The notes below the pieces were generated by a model. It made no database searches and was not told the origin of the DNA. It saw only the letters and a program-made list of their open reading frames with translations. Made by a program: the position numbers and the translations under genes. From Chloracidobacterium validum (GTDB lineage: Bacteria; Acidobacteriota; Blastocatellia; Chloracidobacteriales; Chloracidobacteriaceae), in NCBI RefSeq assembly GCF_018304825.1, contig NZ_CP072648.1, positions 789,501 to 853,500 of the forward strand: a stretch of 64,000 nucleotides of DNA, in the 5' to 3' direction. Positions 24,812 through 33,696 of the stretch are shown here, in pieces. Position 1 is the stretch's first letter. Every line of letters begins with the position of its first letter.

Positions 24812-26746
24812 CTAATCCTCACGATGCCGGTGATTCGTTTGGGAAAAGACTACACGACTCGGCGCCAGATTGCATCGCGCATGTGAAGGCACAGGTGAAT
24901 GGGTTGCTGAAAGAGGCGCGCTCGTCGTTGCCGGATGCCAGGGGGCTTGGCGGTGGCACTGGCACAGCCGCCAGCCTGCCTGGTCAAGTGACCGCTCGGC
25001 AAGAACCGGCTCACCGCTGATTTCCCGGATGAGCCGATGATTCGGATCAAAGCGGACAGCGCGCGGCGCAGCTTCAAGCGGCAGTGAGAATGCCTGTTCG
25101 GCTTGCGCTTCGATAAACCAGCGCACGGTCTGGCGTTGGCCTTTGGGCAGTTCGATGTCAACCTCAACCGGCGTGCGAACGTAATCGTTTTGAGGATAGG
25201 CGCTCCGTGGGTCTTGTTTCTGTGTTTGGCGTACCGTCACGTGGAGCTGTTTCTGGGCAGGGTGGTAGCGATGCGTGACTTCAAACACCGGATGCCCCAT
25301 GCGATACACCCACTGCTCGAAAAACCAGTCCAGTCCCATGCCGGCGGCGGCTTCCATGGCCCGCCGAAAGTCATGGGTTTCGACATTCTGGAACTGGTGG
25401 CGGGTCAGGTAGTCGGTGATGCCGCGTCGCCAGGCCTCTTCGCCCACGACGAACCGCAGCATGTCGAGCGTCAATGCCCCCCGCGAGTAGGCATAGGCGT
25501 CAAAGAGGGCGTCCGGGTGGGTGAAGCGGCGCGTCACCAGCGGACGCCGCAGCCCTTCCCGCCAAGCTCGGTGGTAAGCCGCCCGGTGCTCCTCCATGAC
25601 CGCCTGAAACCGCTGCTCTCCAAACCGGTGCCGGATGTAGAGGGCTTCAAAATAGGTCGCAAACCCTTCACTCAACCAGAGTTCCGACCAGTCCCGGCAG
25701 GTGACGAGATTGCCAAACCACTGGTGGGCTAGTTCATGCGCCTGGAGCGCTTCGATGCTTTCAAGTGACTCATGACTGCGCGGCAGCGTGGTGTCGGCGA
25801 GGTGGGTCGTGGTGACGTTTTCCATGCCACCCCCGAACTCGGCAACCATCGTTTGGGCGTACTTGGCATAGGGGTAGCGCACGCCGGTTTCCGTTGAAAG
25901 AAACGCCATCATGCGGGGCAGGTTGGCAAAGGCGCGTTTGGCGTCGGCATACCGATCCGGGTACACGTAGGACTGCACCGGAATGTCGTCATAGCTGGAT
26001 TCAATCAAGCGATACCGACCGACCGCGATAGCCAGCAAATAACTGGCATGGGGCTGTTCCATGCGCCAGTGGACGGTGCGCGTGCCATCGCCGTTGTCCG
26101 TGTCGGCGACCAACCGTCCGTTGCTGACGACCGTGTAGGGCGTTTCGACCGTGGCGCGCAGCTCGGAGGTGAATTTGTCGTTGGGGGCATCAAAGCAGGG
26201 AAACCAGTTCCGGTTGTATTCGGTCTCGCCCTGCGACCAGATTTGGCGCGGTCGCTTGGGTAAGTCTGGGGTCGGCTGAATGAAGGTGAGTCCCGTGCCA
26301 AACATCCCGAAAATCCCACCGGTCGGAGGCGTGGCCTGCGCCTCGTACGTGATGACCAGGGTCAGTGTGTCGGCGAGCGTGTAGCTGCGTTCGAGCGTGA
26401 TATGAAGTTTTTCAGCCGACTTGTCGTGCTTGAAAGCGAGTTGCGCGCCCGTTTCGGTCGTGACACCGGCAACGGTCATCGTCTGTCCAGCGTCGAGTGT
26501 CACTTGGCGAAAGTCAGACTGGGTGGGCTTGAGTGTCAGCCGTGCCGTGCCAAAAGTCTTTTGGGCCTGCCAATCAAACCGCAGGTCAAGGGCGATGTGC
26601 TGGGTATCGAAGTTGTTGATCCGCACCCACTGGGCCGGAGGCAGTTCCGGCGCTGCCCGCTGGGCCGGCGTCACTGCCCAATCTCGGCAGAGCACGCCGA
26701 TGAGCAAAATGCCGATGATGCGGAAGACCAAACGCGAGGTAGTCAT
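24812..26746 (-). CDS. M1-family zinc aminopeptidase, exported
   Basis: A 644-residue protein read from ATG 26746, MTTSRLVFRIIGILLIGVL, a signal peptide. The M1 exopeptidase motif GGGMENVTTT and the zinc site HELAHQWFGNLVTCRDW with SELWLSEGFATYFEALY are intact (two His and the distal Glu). So are the N-terminal beta-saddle and the Tyr-containing AYSRGALTLDML. It trims N-terminal residues from peptides outside the cytoplasm. Longer starts (26854) have no signal sequence. The last 50 residues after EPVLAERSLDQ are rich in Ser, Pro and His and look unlike an M1 tail. It is the first gene of a four-gene operon, divergent from the permease. Confidence 0.92.
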   Translation of the reverse strand: MTTSRLVFRIIGILLIGVLCRDWAVTPAQRAAPELPPAQWVRINNFDTQHIALDLRFDWQAQKTFGTARLTLKPTQSDFRQVTLDAGQTMTVAGVTTETGAQLAFKHDKSAEKLHITLERSYTLADTLTLVITYEAQATPPTGGIFGMFGTGLTFIQPTPDLPKRPRQIWSQGETEYNRNWFPCFDAPNDKFTSELRATVETPYTVVSNGRLVADTDNGDGTRTVHWRMEQPHASYLLAIAVGRYRLIESSYDDIPVQSYVYPDRYADAKRAFANLPRMMAFLSTETGVRYPYAKYAQTMVAEFGGGMENVTTTHLADTTLPRSHESLESIEALQAHELAHQWFGNLVTCRDWSELWLSEGFATYFEALYIRHRFGEQRFQAVMEEHRAAYHRAWREGLRRPLVTRRFTHPDALFDAYAYSRGALTLDMLRFVVGEEAWRRGITDYLTRHQFQNVETHDFRRAMEAAAGMGLDWFFEQWVYRMGHPVFEVTHRYHPAQKQLHVTVRQTQKQDPRSAYPQNDYVRTPVEVDIELPKGQRQTVRWFIEAQAEQAFSLPLEAAPRAVRFDPNHRLIREISGEPVLAERSLDQAGWRLCQCHRQAPWHPATTSAPLSATHSPVPSHARCNLAPSRVVFSQTNHRHRED

Positions 26747-26878
26747 CTTGGCGCTTGATTCAGGCTGAGATAAGAGTACCCTGACTCGCACCCCAGCTTT
26801 GTAATCTTTATCCACAACCGGCACAACCGTTGGTTTCAAGCCGCGCTGAACCACACTCGTCGCCCAGGTCTTGACGGT

Positions 26879-28270
26879 ATGGCCGATAACCTACAACTCC
26901 GGCGCGGGCTGACGTTCACCGACGCGCTGGCATTGACGGTTGGAACAATTATCGGCACCGGCGTTTTCCTGAAAACGGCCGCCATGGGGCAGTCCCTTGG
27001 CTCGCCATCGGCTGTGTTGGCGGCTTGGGCGGCGGCCGGACTGCTCTCACTGGCCGGCGCACTGACTTATGCCGAATTGGGCGCGATGCTGCCCCGCGCC
27101 GGCGGAGAATATGTGTTCTTGCGGGCTGCCTATGGCGACGTGCCGGCCTTTCTCTACGGCTGGATGCGGTTCGCGGTTGCCGCTGCCGGCTCTATCGCCA
27201 TTTATGGCGTTGGATTTTCAATTTTTCTCGCTGGCATCGTGGATTATGGGCCGCCGTGGTACGAGCCGACCGTTCACATCTTTGGGACGTCTGTTCGATG
27301 GCAGTTTGGGGCGCGGCAACTCGTGGCGGTCGGGGCGATTGGGTTCTTTTCCGTGCTCAATTGTTTGGGCGTTGTGGTCGGCGGAAGGTTGCAGTCGTTG
27401 CTGACGGCGGTCAAGGTTGCGGCCATCGTGGTTATCGTCGTTGGCGTGTTGTTCGGCTCACGAACCGGCACCTGGGCGCATCTCTGGACGTCTGACCACC
27501 CGGCAACCGGCGGCATGGCTGCCTTCGGCGCGGCCATGCTGGCTGCGCTGTGGGCCTTTGATGGCTGGAATAACCTGCCGATGGCCGCCGGTGAAGTGCA
27601 CGATCCGGGACGAAATGTGCCGCGCGCGCTCATCATAGGCATGCTGGTGGTGCTGGTCGTGTATGGGCTGGCGAACCTGGCGTATTGCTATGCTTTGCCC
27701 ATGAGCGCCATCGTCACGGCGAACTCAACCGCCTACCCGGACGCGCCGCCGGTGGCTACCAAAGCCGTCCAGACCGTGCTGGGCGACGGGGGCGCCAGAC
27801 TCGTTTCAGTGGCGTTCGTGCTGTCGAGCTTGGGCGCACTCAATGGGTCAATTCTGACCAATGCGCGTGTGCCATACGCCATGGCCCGCGATGGCTTGTT
27901 CTTTGCCGGCTTCGGACGCCTCAACCGCGCGGCCACACCGGCCCGGGCCATGCTGGCGCAAGCGGCGTGGGCCTGCCTGTTGGCGGTGTCGGGAACTTTC
28001 GATCAACTGACGGATTATGTCGTGTTTGCCTCCTGGGTTTTCTACGGACTGGCAACCGCCGGCGTGTTCGTGCTGCGCCGGACGCAGCCCCATGCCGAGC
28101 GCCCCTACCGAACGCTCGGCTACCCGGTTGTGCCGTTGGTGTTTCTGGCCGTTGCCGGCTGGCTTGTCGTCAACACATTACTGACCAATCCGGTTTCGTC
28201 CGGGATTGGGTTGGGCATCATCGCGCTTGGGCTGCCCCTGTACTGGCTCAACCGCCGGCGCGCTTCGTGA
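26879..28270 (+). CDS. APC-superfamily amino acid permease
   Basis: A 463-residue integral membrane protein with about 12 hydrophobic helices. The APC signature near the N-terminus reads TFTDALALTVGTIIGTGVFLK, and helix 3 has LAGALTYAELGAMLPRAGGEYVFL. Helix 6 has LWAFDGWNNLPMAAGEVHDPGRNVPRAL, typical of the LAT/amino-acid-polyamine branch. It moves amino acids across the inner membrane, probably by proton symport or exchange; the substrate cannot be read from the sequence. It is divergent from the aminopeptidase gene with 132 bases between the start codons, which suggests joint use of peptides and amino acids. Confidence 0.92.
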   Translation: MADNLQLRRGLTFTDALALTVGTIIGTGVFLKTAAMGQSLGSPSAVLAAWAAAGLLSLAGALTYAELGAMLPRAGGEYVFLRAAYGDVPAFLYGWMRFAVAAAGSIAIYGVGFSIFLAGIVDYGPPWYEPTVHIFGTSVRWQFGARQLVAVGAIGFFSVLNCLGVVVGGRLQSLLTAVKVAAIVVIVVGVLFGSRTGTWAHLWTSDHPATGGMAAFGAAMLAALWAFDGWNNLPMAAGEVHDPGRNVPRALIIGMLVVLVVYGLANLAYCYALPMSAIVTANSTAYPDAPPVATKAVQTVLGDGGARLVSVAFVLSSLGALNGSILTNARVPYAMARDGLFFAGFGRLNRAATPARAMLAQAAWACLLAVSGTFDQLTDYVVFASWVFYGLATAGVFVLRRTQPHAERPYRTLGYPVVPLVFLAVAGWLVVNTLLTNPVSSGIGLGIIALGLPLYWLNRRRAS

Positions 28271-28332
28271 GGACAGGGGCCTGACGATTCACCTAGGTCT
28301 TGATGTGGGGCGGCGCTTGTCGCAGGGGGCGA

Positions 28333-28355
28333 CGTGGAAAACCAAACTTTCCACG
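28333..28355 (+). terminator. Hairpin after the permease gene
   Basis: CGTGGAAA (28333-28340) and TTTCCACG (28348-28355) pair perfectly around a seven-base loop in the 147-base gap between the permease and the beta-lactamase-like gene. No T run follows, so termination would be weak or Rho-assisted. Confidence 0.4.
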
Positions 28356-28417
28356 GTCATGCAGACTCAGATTGCAAGCGAATGACCAATCTTGCGCAGT
28401 GACGGAGCCTATACATC

Positions 28418-30229
28418 ATGCCTGTTCAGCTTCAGCGCAACCGCCTTCGATACTGGCTTGGATGGATGCTCGTGCTTGGGCTATGCCTTCCACCGCGCAT
28501 GAGTACGGCGCACTCGACAACGAGTGGCTATGACTTCAGTCTGGTCCGCAATCAGCTCCAGGGTGCCGTTGCCGCCAACCAACCACCGGGGCTATCGCTC
28601 ATGGTACGCCACCGCAACCAAACGATTTTTCGTGAAGCCTACGGGCGACTTGGCTTCGGCGTACCGTTTACGACGGAATCACGGGTGTTCCTTGCGTCTT
28701 CCACCAAGCTGGTCTCCATGGCGGCGGTGATGATTTGTGTTGACCGCGGCTTGATCCGACTGGATGACCCAGTCGGGAATTATCTCCCGGCTTTTCGAGA
28801 TATGCCCGTTGCCGGCTCGACGCGGCGCGGTTGGCCAACCATCCGGCAGTGCATGTCACATACGGCCGGGATGTATGGCACTTCCACGGCCCTCGCCAAT
28901 GATGCCATCTCACTTGAGCAAGCCGTGGCGCAAATCGCGGCTGAAAACACGCCTCTTCGCGCGCTACCCGGAACAGACTTTTTTTATGGTGGCGTTTCGA
29001 TGCACGTCGTCGGGCGTGTGGTCGAAGTCGTCACCGGCGTGCCGTTCGATAGTTTCGTGCGCCAGAATATTTTCACGCCGTGCCGCATGACGCACTCGGC
29101 CTTTACCGAATCGGGGGCTATGACCGCTAACCCACGGATTGCGGGTGGTATGTGGTCAACACTCGATGATTACATGAACTTTCTGAGGATGCTTTACGCG
29201 GATGGGGTTTTCGAGGGGCGGCGCGTCTTGTCGGTAGCATCCTGCCTGGAGATGCGCCGCGATCAAACCCGTGGCGTCCCAATTACGTCGTCTCCCTATA
29301 TCAACTACGGCCAGCCTGACACGCGCTATGGATTCGGCTGGTGGCTCAATACGGTTGATGCCAACGGGGTAGGGATCAATGTGAGCGACGGCGGAGCCTT
29401 TGGTACGCTCCCCTGGATTGACTACCGAACCGGTGCGCTGGGCGTCTTTTTTTCTCAGACACCGCTCAGCAATGTTTTCCTGCTGACCGAGCAGACCAGG
29501 GCTGCGGTCAATCAAACTATTCTGTCGGCAAGACTGCCCCGCGCCCGACCCAAGGCGGTCGGCGTGTATCGGCCGGTGGATGGGAACGTCTATCTGAAGT
29601 TTGAAAACTCTTCTGGCTTTGCTGATCTGAATTTTCTCTATGGCCAAGCGCAGGACTTGCCAGTTGCAGGTGACTGGGACGGAGATGGACTGCAATCAGT
29701 CGGTATCTTTCGCCAGGGACAGTTTTTCCTGAAAAACACGAATGGGCCGGGTTTTGCTGACATCTCGTTCGACTTCGGTGAACCGGGTGACATCCCCGTA
29801 GCCGGCGACTGGAACGGCGACGGACAAGATACCATCGGGGTTTATCGGCAGGGTGTTTTTCTCTTGCGCAACACCAATGACGCTGGACCGCCGGACTATG
29901 TCATCAACTATGGTCAGCCCGGCGATTTGCCGGTGGTTGGCGACTGGGATGGCGACCTCACGACGACCGTCGGTTGCTTTCGTCCAGCGGATGGTTTTGC
30001 CTACCTCCGTAACTCGAATACCAGTGGCTTTGCCGACCTGTCCTTTTTTTACGGCTCGGCCGGCGACCTTCCACTGGCCGGTGACTGGACCGGACAGGGC
30101 TTTGACAGCCTCGGTATCTATCGCCAGGGAACGTTTTTCCTGCGCAATACGAACACGCCCGGCTTTGCTGACTTGGCATTTCAGCTCGGCCTGCCAGGGG
30201 ATCGCCCCCTCGCCGGACGCTGGCGATAG
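28418..30229 (+). CDS. Exported serine beta-lactamase-like hydrolase with C-terminal repeat domain
   Basis: A 603-residue exported protein. A signal peptide (residues about 10-32) precedes a class C beta-lactamase/D-aminopeptidase fold. The nucleophile motif S94-S-T-K97 is present; the second motif is YGGV instead of the usual YxN, so activity may differ. From residue about 385 to the end there are five repeats of 43-48 residues of the pattern VGVYR-(12)-NTN-GFADL-FxxG-PGDLPVAGDWDGDG, with DxDxDG calcium-binding loops like FG-GAP/VCBS propeller blades. The repeats probably bind carbohydrate or the cell surface. The 3' end overlaps the convergent PIG-L gene by 49 bases. Confidence 0.88.
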   Translation: MPVQLQRNRLRYWLGWMLVLGLCLPPRMSTAHSTTSGYDFSLVRNQLQGAVAANQPPGLSLMVRHRNQTIFREAYGRLGFGVPFTTESRVFLASSTKLVSMAAVMICVDRGLIRLDDPVGNYLPAFRDMPVAGSTRRGWPTIRQCMSHTAGMYGTSTALANDAISLEQAVAQIAAENTPLRALPGTDFFYGGVSMHVVGRVVEVVTGVPFDSFVRQNIFTPCRMTHSAFTESGAMTANPRIAGGMWSTLDDYMNFLRMLYADGVFEGRRVLSVASCLEMRRDQTRGVPITSSPYINYGQPDTRYGFGWWLNTVDANGVGINVSDGGAFGTLPWIDYRTGALGVFFSQTPLSNVFLLTEQTRAAVNQTILSARLPRARPKAVGVYRPVDGNVYLKFENSSGFADLNFLYGQAQDLPVAGDWDGDGLQSVGIFRQGQFFLKNTNGPGFADISFDFGEPGDIPVAGDWNGDGQDTIGVYRQGVFLLRNTNDAGPPDYVINYGQPGDLPVVGDWDGDLTTTVGCFRPADGFAYLRNSNTSGFADLSFFYGSAGDLPLAGDWTGQGFDSLGIYRQGTFFLRNTNTPGFADLAFQLGLPGDRPLAGRWR

Positions 30230-32805
30230 TCAGGAGCGTCCAGGCTGGAGTGCCGACTTTTCGGCAGGCTCAACAGGTTGGCAAAAACTCGGTATGCGCC
30301 CGGAACGCCGGCCGGCAACTGCCGAAACCAGGCACAACCGGTATAAACATACGTTCCCCGTCCAAGCTCGGCGACAACCAAGCCACCAGCGTTGGGCACT
30401 TCGCCTTCATCGTGGCTTTCAATCAACGGCGTGTAGCGGGGATCGTACTGGCTGAAGTCATACAGCGAACGTTCCTGCACCCACCCATTCCAATCGGCAT
30501 CGGTGATCCGATTAGGTCGGGTCAACACCGGATGATCGGGCTGTAAAACCGTGACCTTGGCCGTTTCATCGGTCGTACGGCGTGTCATCCCACCGACCGG
30601 GAAGGGCGGCAGTCCCCGCGCAGCGTAGTCAGGGCGCTGGTACTGGACAATGAGCGTTCCGCCTTGCTCGACATAGGCAAGCAGGCGAGCGTGTTCAGCC
30701 GCAAAGTCAGGACGGGTCTGCGACGCCCGCACGCCGACGACAATCACATCAAACCGTTGGAGGTCTCCGGTCGCCAGCGCGTCAGCGTCAAGCAGCGTCA
30801 CCGGCAAGCCAAGTTGCTCGATGGACTGCGGCACGCGGTCGCCACTGCCCATGACGTACCCGACGGTGACCGGCGCAACGTTGACATCGGCGATCACGAT
30901 CAGTCCCTGTGCGCGTGGATAAAGCCGGCGCGTCTGAATGTGGGGGTAAGTCAGGGTTTGGACGTCGTGCTCGTAGGCGCTGCCACCACTGGCAACCGTC
31001 GCCGTCAGCGGGTAGCGTCCATCCTCAACCGCAACAGGTGGGGAGACTTGAAAGACAGCGTACTGGCGGCTTTTGGACGGCAGTTTCAGGGTCACAGTCG
31101 CGGGCTGGACGCGCCACCCGTCGGGCGCGGTCAGGGTGAGTGTCCCGTCCCGCATCTGCGACGTGTGATTGGTCACGGCTACCGAAACGCGCAGCGCGCG
31201 CCGTCCAGACGCCCGTGATACCAGCCGCAGCGCTTCTGTCAAGCGCACCGAGAGCGCTGGTGTCAGGCTTACTTCAGAAGAAACCTCACCGTGAATGGGG
31301 TCAGCGTAGCGATATTCGACTGGGAGCGCGAGCCGGTAGGATTGCCCCCGAATCCGTAGGTGAGCAATCGGTGTTACCCACTGCCCAGTCGCCAGGTCCG
31401 CCACTGGGGTTGACGGCAGCGTAATCCGGGCGCTCTGCCAGTAGCCATCGGCAGTCAGACGCGGTTCGACGACAGCCTGGCAAGCATTAATCACTTCAGA
31501 TACACCCCCGACAACGAGCGGTGGCCCCTCGCCGCCAGGCGCCTCCACCTTGATCGGACGGCTGAACGTGAGCGTGACAACCTGCCCTTCGGTGACGGTT
31601 GCCGCGTCTGAAACCGCAGCCGGATAGAAGCCGGCCGCTACCATGACGGCCCGAGCCACTTGCGCTTGTTTGACCTTGAGCTGGTCGGCCGTCGGCTGCC
31701 CGTTCAGTGCCTGGCAGCACAGCGCAAGCCGTTCGTAGGCAGTCGCCAGTGGCCCGATGGCTTCAGACGTTGCGCAAGCGGTTTCCGCCAGGCGCTTGGT
31801 TGTCACTTCAACGGACTGCATCAACTGCCGTAGTTCATCTGGGGCGTCAGGTGGCAAGAGCGGTTGTAAACTCGTATCCAGCCCATCGAACAAGGAGATT
31901 TCGGCTCGTGGATCGGTCGGCACACGGCTTTCCACCAGCTTGACACTCGAAAAACGTTCATCATCCGGCTCCAGCGCCCCCATTTCCTGTGATTTGTGCT
32001 GGCTTCGCCCACGCATGGCGATCTGGAAATAGGTGCGCCCCAACAGTGGATCATAGACGCCAGTGGGAATGCTGAGTACCGGGTTGGTGTTTTCCGGTGG
32101 CGCAACGTCGGCGCTGACGTAGAGCTTTTGGGCCTGCCAGGCCGGGCCGAGTTCGGGATGCCAGTCGGGGTCGCCGGCCTTGGTGAACGCCTGTGGTGTC
32201 AGGAAACCACAGTACTGGTGGTGACCGTGGCCGTCGCGGGGCGTCCCTCCCCAGCGGGACACGATGACGAGTGGCTTGAAATCACGGATCACGCGCACCA
32301 TGTCCATCAAGATGGCATCCGGGCCGTGAAGCGCCGTCCACTTGGCTTCGGTTTCTTTGAGGGTTTTGCTGAAGCCGAAATCGAAGGCGCGGGTAAAGAA
32401 CTGCTCGCCGCCGTCAATGGCCCGGGCCTGGTGTAACTCTTCGGTTCGGATCACGCCCAGCGCCGTACCTTGCTCTGTCCCCAGAATGTTTTGCCCGCCT
32501 TCGCCGCGGGTTAGCGACAAGTAAGCCACCCGCGCCCCGTCGCCTCGCGCCAGGCGGGCAATCAACGCCGAATCTTCATCGTCAGGGTGCGCCCCGATGT
32601 GGAGAACACTGGCCGTAGTCGGCAACTTCCGAAGCTGGAGCTTTAGCCCAACCAGTCCCCGGTCAATGTGCTTGCCGGTCGGTGTCGGTTGTGTAGGCAC
32701 ACGCCCGGCCGCCTTCGGCAAGCTTGCCACCGTCAACAGTCCGAGTAAGAAAACGACTGCCAAGCGCCGCCATGAACCGGCGCCGGGCGACTGCCGGTAC
32801 TTCAT
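30181..32805 (-). CDS. PIG-L (LmbE) family deacetylase, exported
   Basis: An 874-residue protein from ATG 32805, overlapping the recO stop codon (ATGA). A signal peptide (RRLAVVFLLGLLTVASLPKAAG) is followed by the PIG-L metal-binding motif LHIGAHPDDEDSALIARLARG, and VSRWGGTPRDGHGHHQYCG supplies later ligands. This N-terminal domain of about 300 residues deacetylates N-acetylglucosamine derivatives in known members. The remaining 570 residues hold beta domains and a ThuA/GATase-like end (FDVIVVGVRASQTRPDF, GGTLIVQYQRPDYAARGLP, RGTYVYTGCAWFRQLPAGVPG). The final residues after ANLLSLPKS are basic and unconserved in style and lie opposite the beta-lactamase-like gene. Confidence 0.88.
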   Translation of the reverse strand: MKYRQSPGAGSWRRLAVVFLLGLLTVASLPKAAGRVPTQPTPTGKHIDRGLVGLKLQLRKLPTTASVLHIGAHPDDEDSALIARLARGDGARVAYLSLTRGEGGQNILGTEQGTALGVIRTEELHQARAIDGGEQFFTRAFDFGFSKTLKETEAKWTALHGPDAILMDMVRVIRDFKPLVIVSRWGGTPRDGHGHHQYCGFLTPQAFTKAGDPDWHPELGPAWQAQKLYVSADVAPPENTNPVLSIPTGVYDPLLGRTYFQIAMRGRSQHKSQEMGALEPDDERFSSVKLVESRVPTDPRAEISLFDGLDTSLQPLLPPDAPDELRQLMQSVEVTTKRLAETACATSEAIGPLATAYERLALCCQALNGQPTADQLKVKQAQVARAVMVAAGFYPAAVSDAATVTEGQVVTLTFSRPIKVEAPGGEGPPLVVGGVSEVINACQAVVEPRLTADGYWQSARITLPSTPVADLATGQWVTPIAHLRIRGQSYRLALPVEYRYADPIHGEVSSEVSLTPALSVRLTEALRLVSRASGRRALRVSVAVTNHTSQMRDGTLTLTAPDGWRVQPATVTLKLPSKSRQYAVFQVSPPVAVEDGRYPLTATVASGGSAYEHDVQTLTYPHIQTRRLYPRAQGLIVIADVNVAPVTVGYVMGSGDRVPQSIEQLGLPVTLLDADALATGDLQRFDVIVVGVRASQTRPDFAAEHARLLAYVEQGGTLIVQYQRPDYAARGLPPFPVGGMTRRTTDETAKVTVLQPDHPVLTRPNRITDADWNGWVQERSLYDFSQYDPRYTPLIESHDEGEVPNAGGLVVAELGRGTYVYTGCAWFRQLPAGVPGAYRVFANLLSLPKSRHSSLDAPDYRQRPARGRSPGRPS

Positions 32806-33593
32806 TCGAGCGTCTCCGCGCGCAACCGCTGCCAAACCGCGTAACTTTTCAGCGGCCGCTCGACGACCGCCTGCATGAGGCGGCTGTTGACTTCAGCTAC
32901 ATCGGCTACGACGTGGGTTGGCACAGCCTGTCCCAGAAACTCGTCCGGCCCAAATCGCTGAATTGCTGCATAAGCGCGGCGGGTCAGTGGGCCGATGTCG
33001 CGTCCCGCGGACACGCAACTGCGACAGGCCGGCGTCCCATCTGATGCCAGCCGCGCCGGTTGCTCGGCATCAAAGAAAGCACCGCACCGAGCGCATTGCC
33101 GCCAGGATGGAAGAAAACCGGCCAACCGCAGCAACCAAGTTTCAACATAAGCCGCCAGGGCCGGCTGTGCCTGCCGGGCTTCATCGAGTCCGGTGGACAG
33201 ACGGCGCTCAATCGCTTCACAACCGACAGAAAGCAGCCGATAGACCGGGTCGTTGGCTTGATGTGGCGGGAACAGTTCGGAGACGAGTTCCGCCCAGTAC
33301 GCCAACATGGCCAGCGTCGCCGGGTCGGCCGCCGCGCTGAAGCGGGTTCGCTTCACATCGCACGTCACGAGCTGCGCCAAGTCGCGCCCCTCCCGTTCCC
33401 GGTAGGTAATGGCGACCTCCGAAAGCAGTTCGAGCGCCGCACCGTACTTGTTTTTTGAGCTGCGCGCCCCATGCGCCACCGCCCGAATCAAGCCATCCAA
33501 TCGCGTGAAGAGGACGACAATCTTGTGGCCTTCGCCGTAGTCGTACGTACGTAAGACAAAGGCATCGCTGGTGTGGAGTACGGCAAGGGGCAT
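32802..33593 (-). CDS. recO: DNA repair protein RecO
   Basis: A 263-residue RecO from ATG 33593; longer in-frame starts lack conservation. The OB-fold comes first (PLAVLHTSDAFVLRTYDYGEG, KIVVLFTRLDGLIRAVAHGARSSKNKYG). A helical domain follows and a four-cysteine zinc finger near residues 160-190: CARCGAFF and ACRSC. RecO loads RecA on SSB-coated DNA together with RecR in gap repair. It is the first gene of a translationally coupled pair with the PIG-L gene; the link is probably positional only. It diverges from the MDR oxidoreductase, with 103 bases between them. Confidence 0.92.
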   Translation of the reverse strand: MPLAVLHTSDAFVLRTYDYGEGHKIVVLFTRLDGLIRAVAHGARSSKNKYGAALELLSEVAITYREREGRDLAQLVTCDVKRTRFSAAADPATLAMLAYWAELVSELFPPHQANDPVYRLLSVGCEAIERRLSTGLDEARQAQPALAAYVETWLLRLAGFLPSWRQCARCGAFFDAEQPARLASDGTPACRSCVSAGRDIGPLTRRAYAAIQRFGPDEFLGQAVPTHVVADVAEVNSRLMQAVVERPLKSYAVWQRLRAETLE

Positions 33594-33696
33594 GACAGGG
33601 TTGCAGTTCGGGTGAAATCTAGCATGCTTGGGCGCGCACGGCGATGCGTGGTATCGCCGTGGAGCATTTCTCGTGTGAAAGGACCTTTCCAAACTC

